Source: Sphingomonadales bacterium UBA2369 (lineage in GTDB: Bacteria; Pseudomonadota; Alphaproteobacteria; Sphingomonadales; Sphingomonadaceae). Taken from it: 64,000 nt of DNA. The notes under the pieces are model-generated. The model was not told the DNA's origin, searched no databases, and saw only the letters and a program-made list of their open reading frames with translations. The translations under genes and the position numbers were made by a program. The stretch covers positions 225,636 to 289,635 of the forward strand of contig DDTH01000014.1 in NCBI GenBank assembly GCA_002344055.1, read 5' to 3'. Below, in pieces: positions 35,484 to 43,628 of this stretch; within the stretch, counting starts at the first letter, position 1; every line of letters starts with the position of its first letter.

Positions 35484-36343
35484 GGCACGAAGTGCGCCTG
35501 CGGGTCGGACCGGTGACGTTCCGGGTCGGATCGGCCTGGCGCGGACCGGTGCGTGCGCTGCGGCGGCTTTACGAGGGCTATCCCGAGGCCGGAGACGTCG
35601 CCGACTACACCGTTCGGCTGGAGCCGGCGAAGCCGTGGCGGCGGTGGCTGCGGCCGTCGGTGCGGATCGAGGGCGATTATGTGCTGCCGGACGCCGCGCC
35701 TTTGCCTCTCGCGCACGGCCTGGTCGCGGCCGAGATGGCGATGAATTTGCAGATGGCGCTGGGCGAGCGCCGCTTCCTGCTGCTGCACGCGGCGAGCGTG
35801 GAGAAAGACGGGCGCGCGTTGATCATCACCGGTGAGTCCGGGGCTGGGAAATCTACTCTGTCGGCGATGCTGGGGGAACGGGGGTGGCGCTTCATGGGCG
35901 ACGAATTCGCCTTGCTCGATCCCGACAGCGGGATGCTTCATCCGTTTCCACGCCCAATCAGCCTGAAGAACGAGGCCATTGCAGCGATGGAGGCGGAGGT
36001 TGCCCCCGAGCGCTTTGGGCCGGTGATGGAGAATACACCCAAGGGCCGCATCCGCCACATGCGGCCGCGCGCCGAGGCGCTGGCGCGGATGAGCGAGCAG
36101 GCGCGGCCGGCGATGGTCTTGTTCCCGCGTTTCGGTTTTGCCCGCGAGGTGCGGCCGGTCGGCCCGGCCGAGGCGTTCATGCGGCTGACCCAGGCATCCA
36201 CCAATTATGTCGCGATGGCGGCGCGCGGTTTCGATGCGCTGACGGGGCTGGTGCAGACATGTCCCGGCGTCGCGATCGACTATCCGGATGCGGCGACGGC
36301 ATTCGAACTGATCGAAACGCTCTGGGCGGAGGCGGGCCGATGA
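35480..36343 (+). CDS. HprK-related kinase A
   Basis: A 287-residue protein with a P-loop GESGAGKST (residues 118-126) and FMGDEFALLDPDSG, the acidic block typical of HPr kinase relatives. The N-terminal region (VRLRVGPVTFRVGSAWRGPV) precedes the kinase. No HPr protein is encoded nearby, so the substrate is not HPr as such; the neighbouring PqqD-like protein and nucleotidyltransferase are the obvious partners. It overlaps both neighbours by 4 bp. Function of this trio is not established. Confidence 0.85.
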   Translation: MRHEVRLRVGPVTFRVGSAWRGPVRALRRLYEGYPEAGDVADYTVRLEPAKPWRRWLRPSVRIEGDYVLPDAAPLPLAHGLVAAEMAMNLQMALGERRFLLLHAASVEKDGRALIITGESGAGKSTLSAMLGERGWRFMGDEFALLDPDSGMLHPFPRPISLKNEAIAAMEAEVAPERFGPVMENTPKGRIRHMRPRAEALARMSEQARPAMVLFPRFGFAREVRPVGPAEAFMRLTQASTNYVAMAARGFDALTGLVQTCPGVAIDYPDAATAFELIETLWAEAGR

Positions 36344-37335
36344 GCGCGGCTCTCCTCGTCCGCGCGCTGCGCGATCCGGAATCGCTGCCGCTGGATTGCG
36401 ACTGGACGTCGCTCATCTCCGCCGCGCGCGCCGAGGCGCTGATCGGCACGCTCGCGCACCGGCTGCAGGATCTGCCGTTGCCCGAGCGTGTCGCCGGGCT
36501 CTTTGCGATGCACCGCGCCGACGCGGAGCGGACACGGGTTCAGGCGTTGTGGGATGCGGAGATGGCGCGGCGTGCGCTGGCGCCGCTCGGCGTGCCGGTC
36601 GTCCTGCTGAAGGGCACCGCCTTTCTCGCCGCCGGGCTGGAGGCAGGGCAAGGGCGGTCGATCGGCGATCTCGACATTCTGGTGCCGAAGGACGCGCTGA
36701 CCGAGGTCGAGCAGGCGCTGATCGGGGCCGGCTGGGAGCGGCTGAAGCCCGCCGATGGCTATGACGATTTCTACTATCGCGAGTGGATGCACGAGCTGCC
36801 GCCGCTGATCCATCGCGAGCGGGACCGGATGATCGACGTGCATCACACCATCCTGCCGCCGACCGCGCGGCCGAAGCCGGATGCGGCGGCGTTGCTGGCG
36901 GACAGCCTCGTGTTGCCGAATGGCTTGCGGATGCTGTCGCCGGAGGATGTGATCGTCCACGCCGCCGCGCATCTGATCGCAGACGGCGACATGGCCGGGG
37001 GCTTGCGCAATTTGTGGGATATCGACCGGCTGCTGCGGGAATTCGCGCAGGCCGAAGGGCTTTGGGGAAGGCTGGCGGAGCGGGCCGTGCATCATGGCCT
37101 CGACAAGGCAGTACGCCGCTCGGTCCGGCTCGCGCACCGCCTCTACGGGACGCCGGTACCCAAGGACTGGCGAGGCACTGGCGATGGTCTGTTCGTGCGC
37201 CGCCTGCTGTCGCGCGACGGTTGGGGAAGGCGCACCCGCAAGGCCACGGGGTTCGGCTTCTACGTGCGGGGTCATTTGATGCGCATGCCGCCGCTGATGC
37301 TGGCGCGGCATTTGCTGAAGAAAGCGCGCGCCTGA
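36340..37335 (+). CDS. Nucleotidyltransferase-family protein of the HPr-rel-A trio
   Basis: A 331-residue protein of the uncharacterised nucleotidyltransferase family (PF14907-like): VVLLKGTAFLAAG, then GRSIGDLDILVPKDAL with the D-x-D catalytic pair, and DVHHTILPP. The C-terminal half is helical (DVIVHAAAHLIAD). It would transfer a nucleotide to a small molecule or peptide. ATG at 36340 overlaps the kinase stop (ATGA). Role inferred from gene fusion-like linkage only. Confidence 0.82.
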   Translation: MSAALLVRALRDPESLPLDCDWTSLISAARAEALIGTLAHRLQDLPLPERVAGLFAMHRADAERTRVQALWDAEMARRALAPLGVPVVLLKGTAFLAAGLEAGQGRSIGDLDILVPKDALTEVEQALIGAGWERLKPADGYDDFYYREWMHELPPLIHRERDRMIDVHHTILPPTARPKPDAAALLADSLVLPNGLRMLSPEDVIVHAAAHLIADGDMAGGLRNLWDIDRLLREFAQAEGLWGRLAERAVHHGLDKAVRRSVRLAHRLYGTPVPKDWRGTGDGLFVRRLLSRDGWGRRTRKATGFGFYVRGHLMRMPPLMLARHLLKKARA

Positions 37336-37400
37336 GCAATCGGCCATTTTCAGTTCATCGCTGATATGCCACGGTTCGTCCTTCAGGTAGGAGAGACGAG

Positions 37401-38117
37401 ATGAGCAGGTCGCGCTTCGCCTTCGGTTTGATTGCCTTGGCTTGTGCGATGGCGCCGGCCGTAGCGAGTGCGCAGCCGCGCGGCGCGGACGAGGTGCTGG
37501 CTCGCGAACTCTATTTCGAGGAGCGCGGACCCAATCGCATGGCGACCTGGACCGCCGATGCGAGGATCGCGCGGCATCCGGTCATTTTTCGTGCGATCCG
37601 CGCGCAGGCGCTGCGTGAAGCGCCCCTGCGCGACGATTGCACGGTGACCATGCCCTGCAGCCGGGTGATGACCGACGAATTGAGCTATTCGGGCACGCGC
37701 TTGCTCTCGATTTTCTCCACCACCGACCAGTTTCTTGGCGGAGCGCATGGCGCGGTCGGGGTGAGCGACGGCATTTACGATCTGCGTACCAACCGGAGAT
37801 TGCGCTTCGGCGATCTGTTCACGAACTGGAACCGCGCCAAGCCGCTGATTCAGGCGAAGATCTGCGAATCTCTGCGGCAGGTGCGCGACAATATGGAGGG
37901 GATCGACTGCCCGGATGCTGACCGGGTCGCCTACGGCCTGACCGAGGCGAGCGAGATTCCGGTCGGCCGTGCCGCCAGCGGCTTCGAGGTGCGGATGAGC
38001 GACTATGCGCTCGGCAGCTATGCGGCGGGTCGCGAGACCTTGTGGATCAATCTGGATCAGGCGCTGCTGAATCTGATCAAGCCGGAATATCGCGCCGACT
38101 TCCGCGTCCCGGACTGA
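37401..38117 (+). CDS. Periplasmic DUF3298/RsiV-like protein
   Basis: A 238-residue secreted protein (signal peptide to about residue 25). The DUF3298-like block is YSGTRLLSIFSTTDQFLGGAHGAVG, followed by DGIYDLRTNRRLRFGDLFTN, as in the C-terminal domains of RsiV and related wall-binding proteins. There is no sigma-factor neighbour, so it is not an obvious anti-sigma. The 3' end overlaps the convergent gph gene by 41 bp. Confidence 0.75.
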   Translation: MSRSRFAFGLIALACAMAPAVASAQPRGADEVLARELYFEERGPNRMATWTADARIARHPVIFRAIRAQALREAPLRDDCTVTMPCSRVMTDELSYSGTRLLSIFSTTDQFLGGAHGAVGVSDGIYDLRTNRRLRFGDLFTNWNRAKPLIQAKICESLRQVRDNMEGIDCPDADRVAYGLTEASEIPVGRAASGFEVRMSDYALGSYAAGRETLWINLDQALLNLIKPEYRADFRVPD

Positions 38118-38775
38118 GCGTTTCGAGCGCCGGAATCAGTTCGGCATAGTCATCGATCACCGCGTCTGCGCCGAGTTCCGACGCGGGCCGGTCGGAGAAG
38201 CCGAAGCTGACCGCGACAAAGGGGAGGGCCGCGGCGCGGGCGGTATCGGCGTCGGTGATCGAATCGCCGATGAACACGGCGCGACCGCCGCCAGCGCGGG
38301 CGATCGCCTCATGCAAAGGCGCGGGATCGGGCTTGCGCACCGGCAGGGTGTCGCCGCCGACGATCGCATCGAAGCGGCCCGTCCAGCCAAGCGCGTCGAG
38401 CAGCAAATGGGTGAGGCCTTCGGGCTTGTTGGTGCAGAGCGCGGTGCGGACGCCCCGGGTCTTCAATGCATCGAGGGCGGCCTCGGCGCCAGAATAGCAT
38501 GTTGTGCCGGTGCAGATGTTCGCGGCGTAGTAGTCGATGAAGTGCGGGAAGCCTTCCTCGACCAAATCCTCGCCGGACGGCCCGCTTTCCGCCAGGCCTT
38601 TGCGCAACAGCGCCCGTGCGCCGTGGCCGACGAGGTAGCGCACCTCTTCAGGCGGCACGGTTGGGCGGCCGAGTTTCATCAGCGCATGGTTGAGCGCCGC
38701 GGCGAGATCGGGTGCGGTGTCGGCGAGGGTGCCGTCGAGGTCGAAGGCGACCAGATCGAGGGGGAAATCAGGCAT
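38077..38775 (-). CDS. gph: Phosphoglycolate phosphatase (HAD family)
   Basis: A 232-residue HAD hydrolase: motif I FDLDGTLADT, cap helices, motif II LCTNKP, motif III lysine in RKPDP and motif IV GDSITDADTARAA. It removes phosphate from 2-phosphoglycolate formed by DNA repair and metabolism. The ATG at 38775 (MPDFPLDLVAF) is preferred over 38814. Divergent from glmU with 59 bp between starts; convergent overlap with the DUF3298 gene. Confidence 0.85.
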   Translation of the reverse strand: MPDFPLDLVAFDLDGTLADTAPDLAAALNHALMKLGRPTVPPEEVRYLVGHGARALLRKGLAESGPSGEDLVEEGFPHFIDYYAANICTGTTCYSGAEAALDALKTRGVRTALCTNKPEGLTHLLLDALGWTGRFDAIVGGDTLPVRKPDPAPLHEAIARAGGGRAVFIGDSITDADTARAAALPFVAVSFGFSDRPASELGADAVIDDYAELIPALETLSPGRGSRRDIPA

Positions 38776-38834
38776 TGCCGCCGCAATGGTGGCGTGGTCT
38801 GGAAATCGCAACATCGCCGTGCCACAGCGCGGGC

Positions 38835-40199
38835 ATGACCGCAGAAGCCGCTGACCGCCCCGTCGCCGCCATCATCCTCGCCGCCGGCAAGGGCACGCGG
38901 ATGAAATCCGATCTGCACAAGGTGCTGCACCCGCTGGCCGGGCGGCCGATGCTGGAGCATCTGCTGGCGAGCGTGGCGGGGCTTGGCGCGGAACGGACCG
39001 TGGTGGTGGTCGGCGCGGGCCGCGAGCAGGTGGAGCCGGTGGTGGCGCGCACCGGCGGCATCGTCGCGGTGCAGGAGCCGCAGCACGGCACGGCGCATGC
39101 GGTGCAGCAGGCGCAGGCGCCGCTGGCCGGTTTCGATGGCGATGTGCTGATCCTCTACGGCGACGTGCCGTTCGTGGGCCAGGAGACGATGCGCGCGATG
39201 CTTGCGCGGCTGCGCGCGGATCCTGCTCCGGCCGCCGTGGTGCTCGCTTTCCGGCCGGCGGACCCGCTGCGTTACGGACGGGTGATCGTCCACGCCGACG
39301 GCACGATCGAGAAGATGGTCGAATATAAGGATGCCGATGAGGCGCAGCGGGCGGTGAACCTGTGCAACAGCGGGATCATGGCGGTGCGCGCGGCGGACCT
39401 ATGGCCGCTGCTCGCACGGGTCGGGAACGACAATGCGGCTCGCGAATATTATCTGCCCGACATCGTGATGATCGCGGCGGCGGACGGCCGGACCTCGGTC
39501 GTGGTGGAGACGGGCGAGGCTGAGGTGACTGGCGTCAACAGCCGGGCCGAACTGGCGGCGCTGGAAGCGGCCTGGCAGCGGGCGCGGCGGATCGAGATGA
39601 TGGACGCCGGAGTCACCCTGATCGCGCCGGAGACGGTCTGGTTCAGCCATGACACCGTCGTCGCGCGCGACACGGTGATCGAGCCGAACGTCTTCTTCGG
39701 CCCCGGCGTGACGATCGGCGAGGGTGTGCGGATCAAGGGCTTCAGCCATATCGAGGGTGCGACGATCGGCGAGGGCGCGGAGGTTGGTCCTTATGCGCGG
39801 CTGCGGCCCGGCACGATTCTGGGCGCGGGCGCGAAGATCGGCAATTTCGTCGAGACCAAGAAAGCGAAGCTGGGCGCGGGCGCCAAGGCCAATCACCTCA
39901 CCTATCTGGGCGATGCCGAGGTCGGCGAGGGCGCGAACATCGGCGCGGGCACCATCACCTGCAATTATGACGGCTTCTTCAAATACGGCACGAAGATCGG
40001 CGCAGGGGCATTCGTCGGTTCGAACTCGTCGCTGGTCGCGCCGGTGAAGATCGGGGACGGTGCAATCGTTGGCGCCGGATCGGTGATCACGACAGACGTG
40101 GAGGCGGACTCCCTCGGCGTCGCGCGCGGCAAGCAGCAGGGCTTCGCCGGCTGGGCCATGCGCTTTCGCGAACGGATGCGGGCGAAGAAGAAGGGATAG
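38835..40199 (+). CDS. glmU: Bifunctional GlmU (N-acetylglucosamine-1-P uridylyltransferase / GlcN-1-P acetyltransferase)
   Basis: A 454-residue enzyme. The N-terminal pyrophosphorylase has AIILAAGKGTRMKSDLHKVL and later GDVPFVGQETM. The C-terminal left-handed beta-helix acetyltransferase has repeats such as GTILGAGAKIGNFVETKKAK and IGAGTITCNYDGFFKYGTKI. It makes UDP-GlcNAc for peptidoglycan and lipopolysaccharide. The ATG at 38835 is the first fitting the family; a longer frame start at 38712 lies in the gph region. Confidence 0.96.
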   Translation: MTAEAADRPVAAIILAAGKGTRMKSDLHKVLHPLAGRPMLEHLLASVAGLGAERTVVVVGAGREQVEPVVARTGGIVAVQEPQHGTAHAVQQAQAPLAGFDGDVLILYGDVPFVGQETMRAMLARLRADPAPAAVVLAFRPADPLRYGRVIVHADGTIEKMVEYKDADEAQRAVNLCNSGIMAVRAADLWPLLARVGNDNAAREYYLPDIVMIAAADGRTSVVVETGEAEVTGVNSRAELAALEAAWQRARRIEMMDAGVTLIAPETVWFSHDTVVARDTVIEPNVFFGPGVTIGEGVRIKGFSHIEGATIGEGAEVGPYARLRPGTILGAGAKIGNFVETKKAKLGAGAKANHLTYLGDAEVGEGANIGAGTITCNYDGFFKYGTKIGAGAFVGSNSSLVAPVKIGDGAIVGAGSVITTDVEADSLGVARGKQQGFAGWAMRFRERMRAKKKG

Positions 40200-40204
40200 G
40201 GACC

Positions 40205-40858
40205 GTGACGTACCTGGCGGCACTTGCGGCTCTCGTTTTACCAGCATCAGCGGCAGGAGCGCAGGCTGAGGCGTCGGCCTGTGAGCTTCACGTCTGGCCA
40301 ACGCCACATCTGTACGCGGTATTTCATGGGGCGACGGCCCGCTCTATCCTCCAGCGCAATCCCGCAGGCGAGGTTTTGCCGCGTCAGAACACGCAGCAGA
40401 TGCTGATCGAAACGGCGGGCGGCAATTTCCAGAGCGAAGCCATTGACGAGCTGCGGCTTGATGGAGCGGGGCGTTTTGCCGGACACCAAGTGATCTTCCA
40501 TCCAGCTCCCGCGGAATCCCGGTTTGCGAACTGGATCGATCGCAACATTGGGGCGGGCACGCGCGAAAGCGCTTCGACGGCGCAGTGCTATTCCGAACTG
40601 CATGTCGTGTTTATCACTCACTTCAAAACGGCATTGAGCAAGCGCATTCAGACCGCGTTCGTGTTCCGGGAGTTTGGCCCGAGCGGTCCCGCAACCGGCT
40701 GGGCCGTAGACGCTGCCAGCAATAGCGCACCTTCATTTCCCTCCGGATCAGCCGCCGAGGATGAGCAGGCCCGTCTCGACCTGAGGCGCGCCTTTCAGCA
40801 GAACCTCCGCGATTTTCTAGGTAGCCGCGCAATGCGGCGGCTGAGGCGACCTAGATAG
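40205..40858 (+). CDS. Secreted hypothetical protein between glmU and the toxin-antitoxin pair
   Basis: A 217-residue protein with a signal peptide (LAALAALVLPASAAGAQ). The GTG start is 5 bp after glmU with GGGATAGGGACC upstream, so it is probably cotranscribed with glmU. Two cysteines and a helical C-terminus rich in arginine are visible. No family recognised. Confidence 0.6.
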   Translation: MTYLAALAALVLPASAAGAQAEASACELHVWPTPHLYAVFHGATARSILQRNPAGEVLPRQNTQQMLIETAGGNFQSEAIDELRLDGAGRFAGHQVIFHPAPAESRFANWIDRNIGAGTRESASTAQCYSELHVVFITHFKTALSKRIQTAFVFREFGPSGPATGWAVDAASNSAPSFPSGSAAEDEQARLDLRRAFQQNLRDFLGSRAMRRLRRPR

Positions 40859-40873
40859 CTTATCACTTGATTT

Positions 40874-40892
40874 GATATCATGATATGATATC
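40874..40892 (+). promoter_or_regulatory. Palindromic operator of the toxin-antitoxin operon
   Basis: GATATCAT-N3-ATGATATC is a perfect inverted repeat ending 8 bp before the antitoxin ATG, with a further related half-site CATATCAT at 40895-40902. Ribbon-helix-helix antitoxins bind such sites to autorepress. Confidence 0.7.
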
Positions 40893-40900
40893 AGCATATC

Positions 40901-41173
40901 ATGGGTCGATTCCTCGTCGATATCCCGGAAGAAGACGTCGCCCGGCTCGACGCCTTGGCGCGAGCCGATGGGAAGTCGCGCGCGGCCGTGCTTCGCGAGG
41001 CTGTCGCCGATTACATCGCAGCCGAATCGAAACAGGGATTCGAGAAGTATTTCGGGCTGTGGGAGCGGCACGGCTCCACCGTCGACGGGCTGGACTATGA
41101 GCGCAAGCTGCGGGGAGAATGGCCTGACGTGACGGACGTGTCGCCGCCGAAGAAGAAGCGCAGCGCGGCGTGA
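40901..41173 (+). CDS. Ribbon-helix-helix antitoxin (VapB-like)
   Basis: A 90-residue protein. The N-terminal MGRFLVDIPEEDVARLDALARADGKSRAAVLREAVADYI is an RHH/CopG-type DNA-binding fold; the C-terminal tail (DYERKLRGEWPDVTDVSPPKK) would wrap the toxin. It overlaps the toxin GTG start by 4 bp and has a palindromic operator directly upstream. Confidence 0.85.
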   Translation: MGRFLVDIPEEDVARLDALARADGKSRAAVLREAVADYIAAESKQGFEKYFGLWERHGSTVDGLDYERKLRGEWPDVTDVSPPKKKRSAA

Positions 41174-41550
41174 GCGAGCGCTTTTTCGACACCAACATCG
41201 TCATCGACATGCTGCACAATCGCCCTGCAGCATGGAATGAGGTGCGCAACGTCACGCGTGCCTGGATCAGCCGGATGACGTGGATCGAGGTCATGTCGCG
41301 AGCCCCCGATGCGGCGGCGGTCGAAACCGAGGCGTTCCTGCGGCTCTTCGCCGTGAGCGAGATCGACGAGGAGATTGCCCGCCGGGCGGCGGCATTGCGG
41401 CACCAGCGCAAATCGCTCAAGACGCCGGACGCGATCATCCTCGCGTCCGCGCAGGTTTCCGGGCGGATCCTCGTGACACGCAATACGAAGGATTTTCCGG
41501 CAGAGATGCCGGGCATCCGAATCCCCTATAAAGTCAGTTCGAAGGCATAA
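41170..41550 (+). CDS. vapC: PIN-domain toxin (VapC-like ribonuclease)
   Basis: A 126-residue PIN protein. Acidic residues are in FFDTNIVIDML (D7), IDEEIARRA, and TPDAIILASAQ, matching the PIN metal site; the final LVTRNTKDFPA closes the fold. VapC toxins cleave tRNA or rRNA. The start is GTG at 41170 within the antitoxin stop. glmS begins 5 bp after its stop. Confidence 0.88.
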   Translation: MSERFFDTNIVIDMLHNRPAAWNEVRNVTRAWISRMTWIEVMSRAPDAAAVETEAFLRLFAVSEIDEEIARRAAALRHQRKSLKTPDAIILASAQVSGRILVTRNTKDFPAEMPGIRIPYKVSSKA

Positions 41551-41554
41551 ACGC

Positions 41555-43378
41555 ATGTGCGGAATCATCGGCATTGTCGGCAAGGATCAGGTGGCGGACC
41601 GGCTGGTCGAGGGCCTGAAGCGGATGGAATATCGCGGCTATGACAGCGCCGGCGTGTGCACCGTGGAAGGCGGCGCGCTGGTGCGGCGGCGGGCCGAGGG
41701 GAAGCTCGGCAATCTGGTGAAGGAACTGGCTGGCAATCCGGCGCCGGGGACGATCGGCATCGCCCATACGCGCTGGGCGACGCACGGCGCGCCGACGACT
41801 AGCAATGCGCACCCGCACGCCACGCAGGAAGTGGCGCTGGTGCACAATGGCATCATCGAGAATTTCAAGCCGCTTCGCGACGGCCTGGCGGCGCGCGGGC
41901 GGCGGTTCGAGAGCGAGACCGATACCGAAGTGGTCGCGCATCTGGTGTCCGAGCGGATCGAGGCCGGAGCGTCGCCGGAGGAAGCGGTGCGCGACGTGCT
42001 GCCGCAGCTGCGCGGGGCGTTCGCGCTGGCCATCGCGTTCCGGGCGCAGCCGGACCTGCTGATCGGGGCGCGGCTCGGCTCGCCCTTGGTGGTCGGCTAT
42101 GGCGATGGCGAGACTTATCTCGGCTCGGACGCACTGGCGCTTGCGCCGCTGACCCAGAAGATCGCCTATCTCGAGGAAGGCGATTGGGTGGTCATCACCC
42201 GCGAGGGCGCGCGGATTTTCGATGCGGACAATGTTCCGGTCGAGCGCGAGATCACGACCAGCGGCGTGTCCGCGGCGGCGGTCGAGAAGGGGCCGTATCG
42301 CCATTATATGCAGAAGGAGATTTTCGAGCAGCCGACCGTCGTCGCGCAGACGCTCTCCTCCTACATCCGTCCGCTCGAGCAGACCGTGGCGCTGCCGCAG
42401 ATGGATTTCGATCTGGCGAACATCGACCGCGTCACCATCGTCGCCTGCGGCACCAGTTTCTACGCGGGCATGGTCGCCAAATATTGGTTCGAGACCTTTG
42501 CGCGCGTGCCGGTCGATATCGATGTGGCGAGCGAGTTCCGTTACCGCGATCCGGTGCTGACGCCCGGCGGGCTGGCGCTGTTCATCAGCCAGTCTGGCGA
42601 GACCGCGGACACGCTGGCCGCGCTGAAACATTGCAAGGCGAACGGGCAGACCATCGCGGTCGTCGTGAACGTGCCGACCAGCAGCATGGCGCGTGAGGCG
42701 GATCTGCTGCTTCCGACCCATGCCGGGCCGGAGATCGGCGTCGCCTCGACCAAGGCCTTCACCTGCCAGCTCGCCGTGCTGGCGGCGTTGGCCGCGCATC
42801 TCGCCTTGAAGAAGGGCAAGCTCAACGCCGAGGAAGAGCGCGAGATCGTCCGCCACCTGATCGAGGCGCCGGCCGCTTTGAACGCGGCACTGGCGCATGA
42901 CGAGGATATTGCGGCGATGGCGCATCTGATCGCGCCGGCCCGGGACGTGCTCTATCTCGGCCGCGGCCCCGATTATCCCCTGGCGCTGGAAGGCGCGCTG
43001 AAGCTGAAGGAAATCAGCTACATTCACGCCGAGGGATACGCCTCGGGCGAGATGAAGCACGGGCCGATCGCGCTGATCGACGAGGCCGTGCCGGTGATCG
43101 TGCTCGCGCCGTCGGGTCCGTTGTTCGAGAAGACCGTTAGCAACATGCAGGAAGTCCGCGCGCGCGGCGGCAAGGTGGTGCTGATTTCAGACGCCGAAGG
43201 ACTGGCAGAGGCGGGCGAAGGCTGCCTGGCGACGATCGAGATGCCGAAGGTGCATCCTTTGATCGCGCCTTTGGTCTATGCGATCCCGGTGCAGTTGCTG
43301 GCTTATCATGTCGCCGTCGCCAAGGGCACGGACGTGGATCAGCCACGCAATCTGGCGAAAAGCGTGACGGTGGAGTGA
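41555..43378 (+). CDS. glmS: Glucosamine-6-phosphate synthase (isomerizing)
   Basis: A 607-residue enzyme. Cys2 after Met in CGIIGIVGKDQVADRL is the glutaminase nucleophile; SIS-domain motifs are visible in VACGTSFYAGMVAKYWFE and SQSGETADTLAAL. It converts fructose-6-P and glutamine to glucosamine-6-P, feeding GlmU. The C-terminus KSVTVE and the bases after the stop form the attTn7 target used by the adjoining element. Confidence 0.97.
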   Translation: MCGIIGIVGKDQVADRLVEGLKRMEYRGYDSAGVCTVEGGALVRRRAEGKLGNLVKELAGNPAPGTIGIAHTRWATHGAPTTSNAHPHATQEVALVHNGIIENFKPLRDGLAARGRRFESETDTEVVAHLVSERIEAGASPEEAVRDVLPQLRGAFALAIAFRAQPDLLIGARLGSPLVVGYGDGETYLGSDALALAPLTQKIAYLEEGDWVVITREGARIFDADNVPVEREITTSGVSAAAVEKGPYRHYMQKEIFEQPTVVAQTLSSYIRPLEQTVALPQMDFDLANIDRVTIVACGTSFYAGMVAKYWFETFARVPVDIDVASEFRYRDPVLTPGGLALFISQSGETADTLAALKHCKANGQTIAVVVNVPTSSMAREADLLLPTHAGPEIGVASTKAFTCQLAVLAALAAHLALKKGKLNAEEEREIVRHLIEAPAALNAALAHDEDIAAMAHLIAPARDVLYLGRGPDYPLALEGALKLKEISYIHAEGYASGEMKHGPIALIDEAVPVIVLAPSGPLFEKTVSNMQEVRARGGKVVLISDAEGLAEAGEGCLATIEMPKVHPLIAPLVYAIPVQLLAYHVAVAKGTDVDQPRNLAKSVTVE

Positions 43379-43403
43379 GGCCATGTATGCCGCCGCGATC
43401 ATC
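43379..43403. other. attTn7-type insertion gap after glmS
   Basis: Twenty-five bases separate the glmS stop codon from the first base of the mobile element, exactly the distance at which Tn7 inserts downstream of glmS. The last five bases (TCATC, 43399-43403) are the expected site of a 5-bp target duplication, whose partner would lie at the far end outside this window. Confidence 0.8.
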
Positions 43404-43410
43404 TGTGCAC

Positions 43411-43505
43411 TACGAACATAGTCTTTGTGTTCCGAATATAGTTCTTCCTACCGAACATAGTCCTTGGCTGTCTGAGAAGCTGATCCGGCGAACATAGTTC
43501 TTGGT
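43411..43505. repeat. Four TnsB-binding-site-like repeats at the transposon end
   Basis: Copies of CGAAYATAGTYYTTS start at 43413, 43433, 43452 and 43489. The first three are spaced by 19-20 bp, the fourth by 37 bp. Tn7 ends carry 22-bp TnsB sites in similar arrays. The terminal bases are TGTGCAC. All copies point the same way. Confidence 0.85.
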
Positions 43506-43628
43506 TCAAGGGGCGAGCCGAGCCGTTCAAGAGTGAAAAAGTCGCGGTATCCGACGCAAGACTGGGCGATAGCCACCAGCGCCCACGATCGCCGCGACCC
43601 TGGCCCCGCGGGACGACCGGTGGTTCCG

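Noticed and set aside
43404..43505. A CRISPR-like array at the repeats after glmS
   Set aside because: The repeats are about 15 bp, only four copies, irregularly spaced, and sit at a transposon terminus beside tns genes; they fit TnsB-binding sites better. No cas genes are present in the window.
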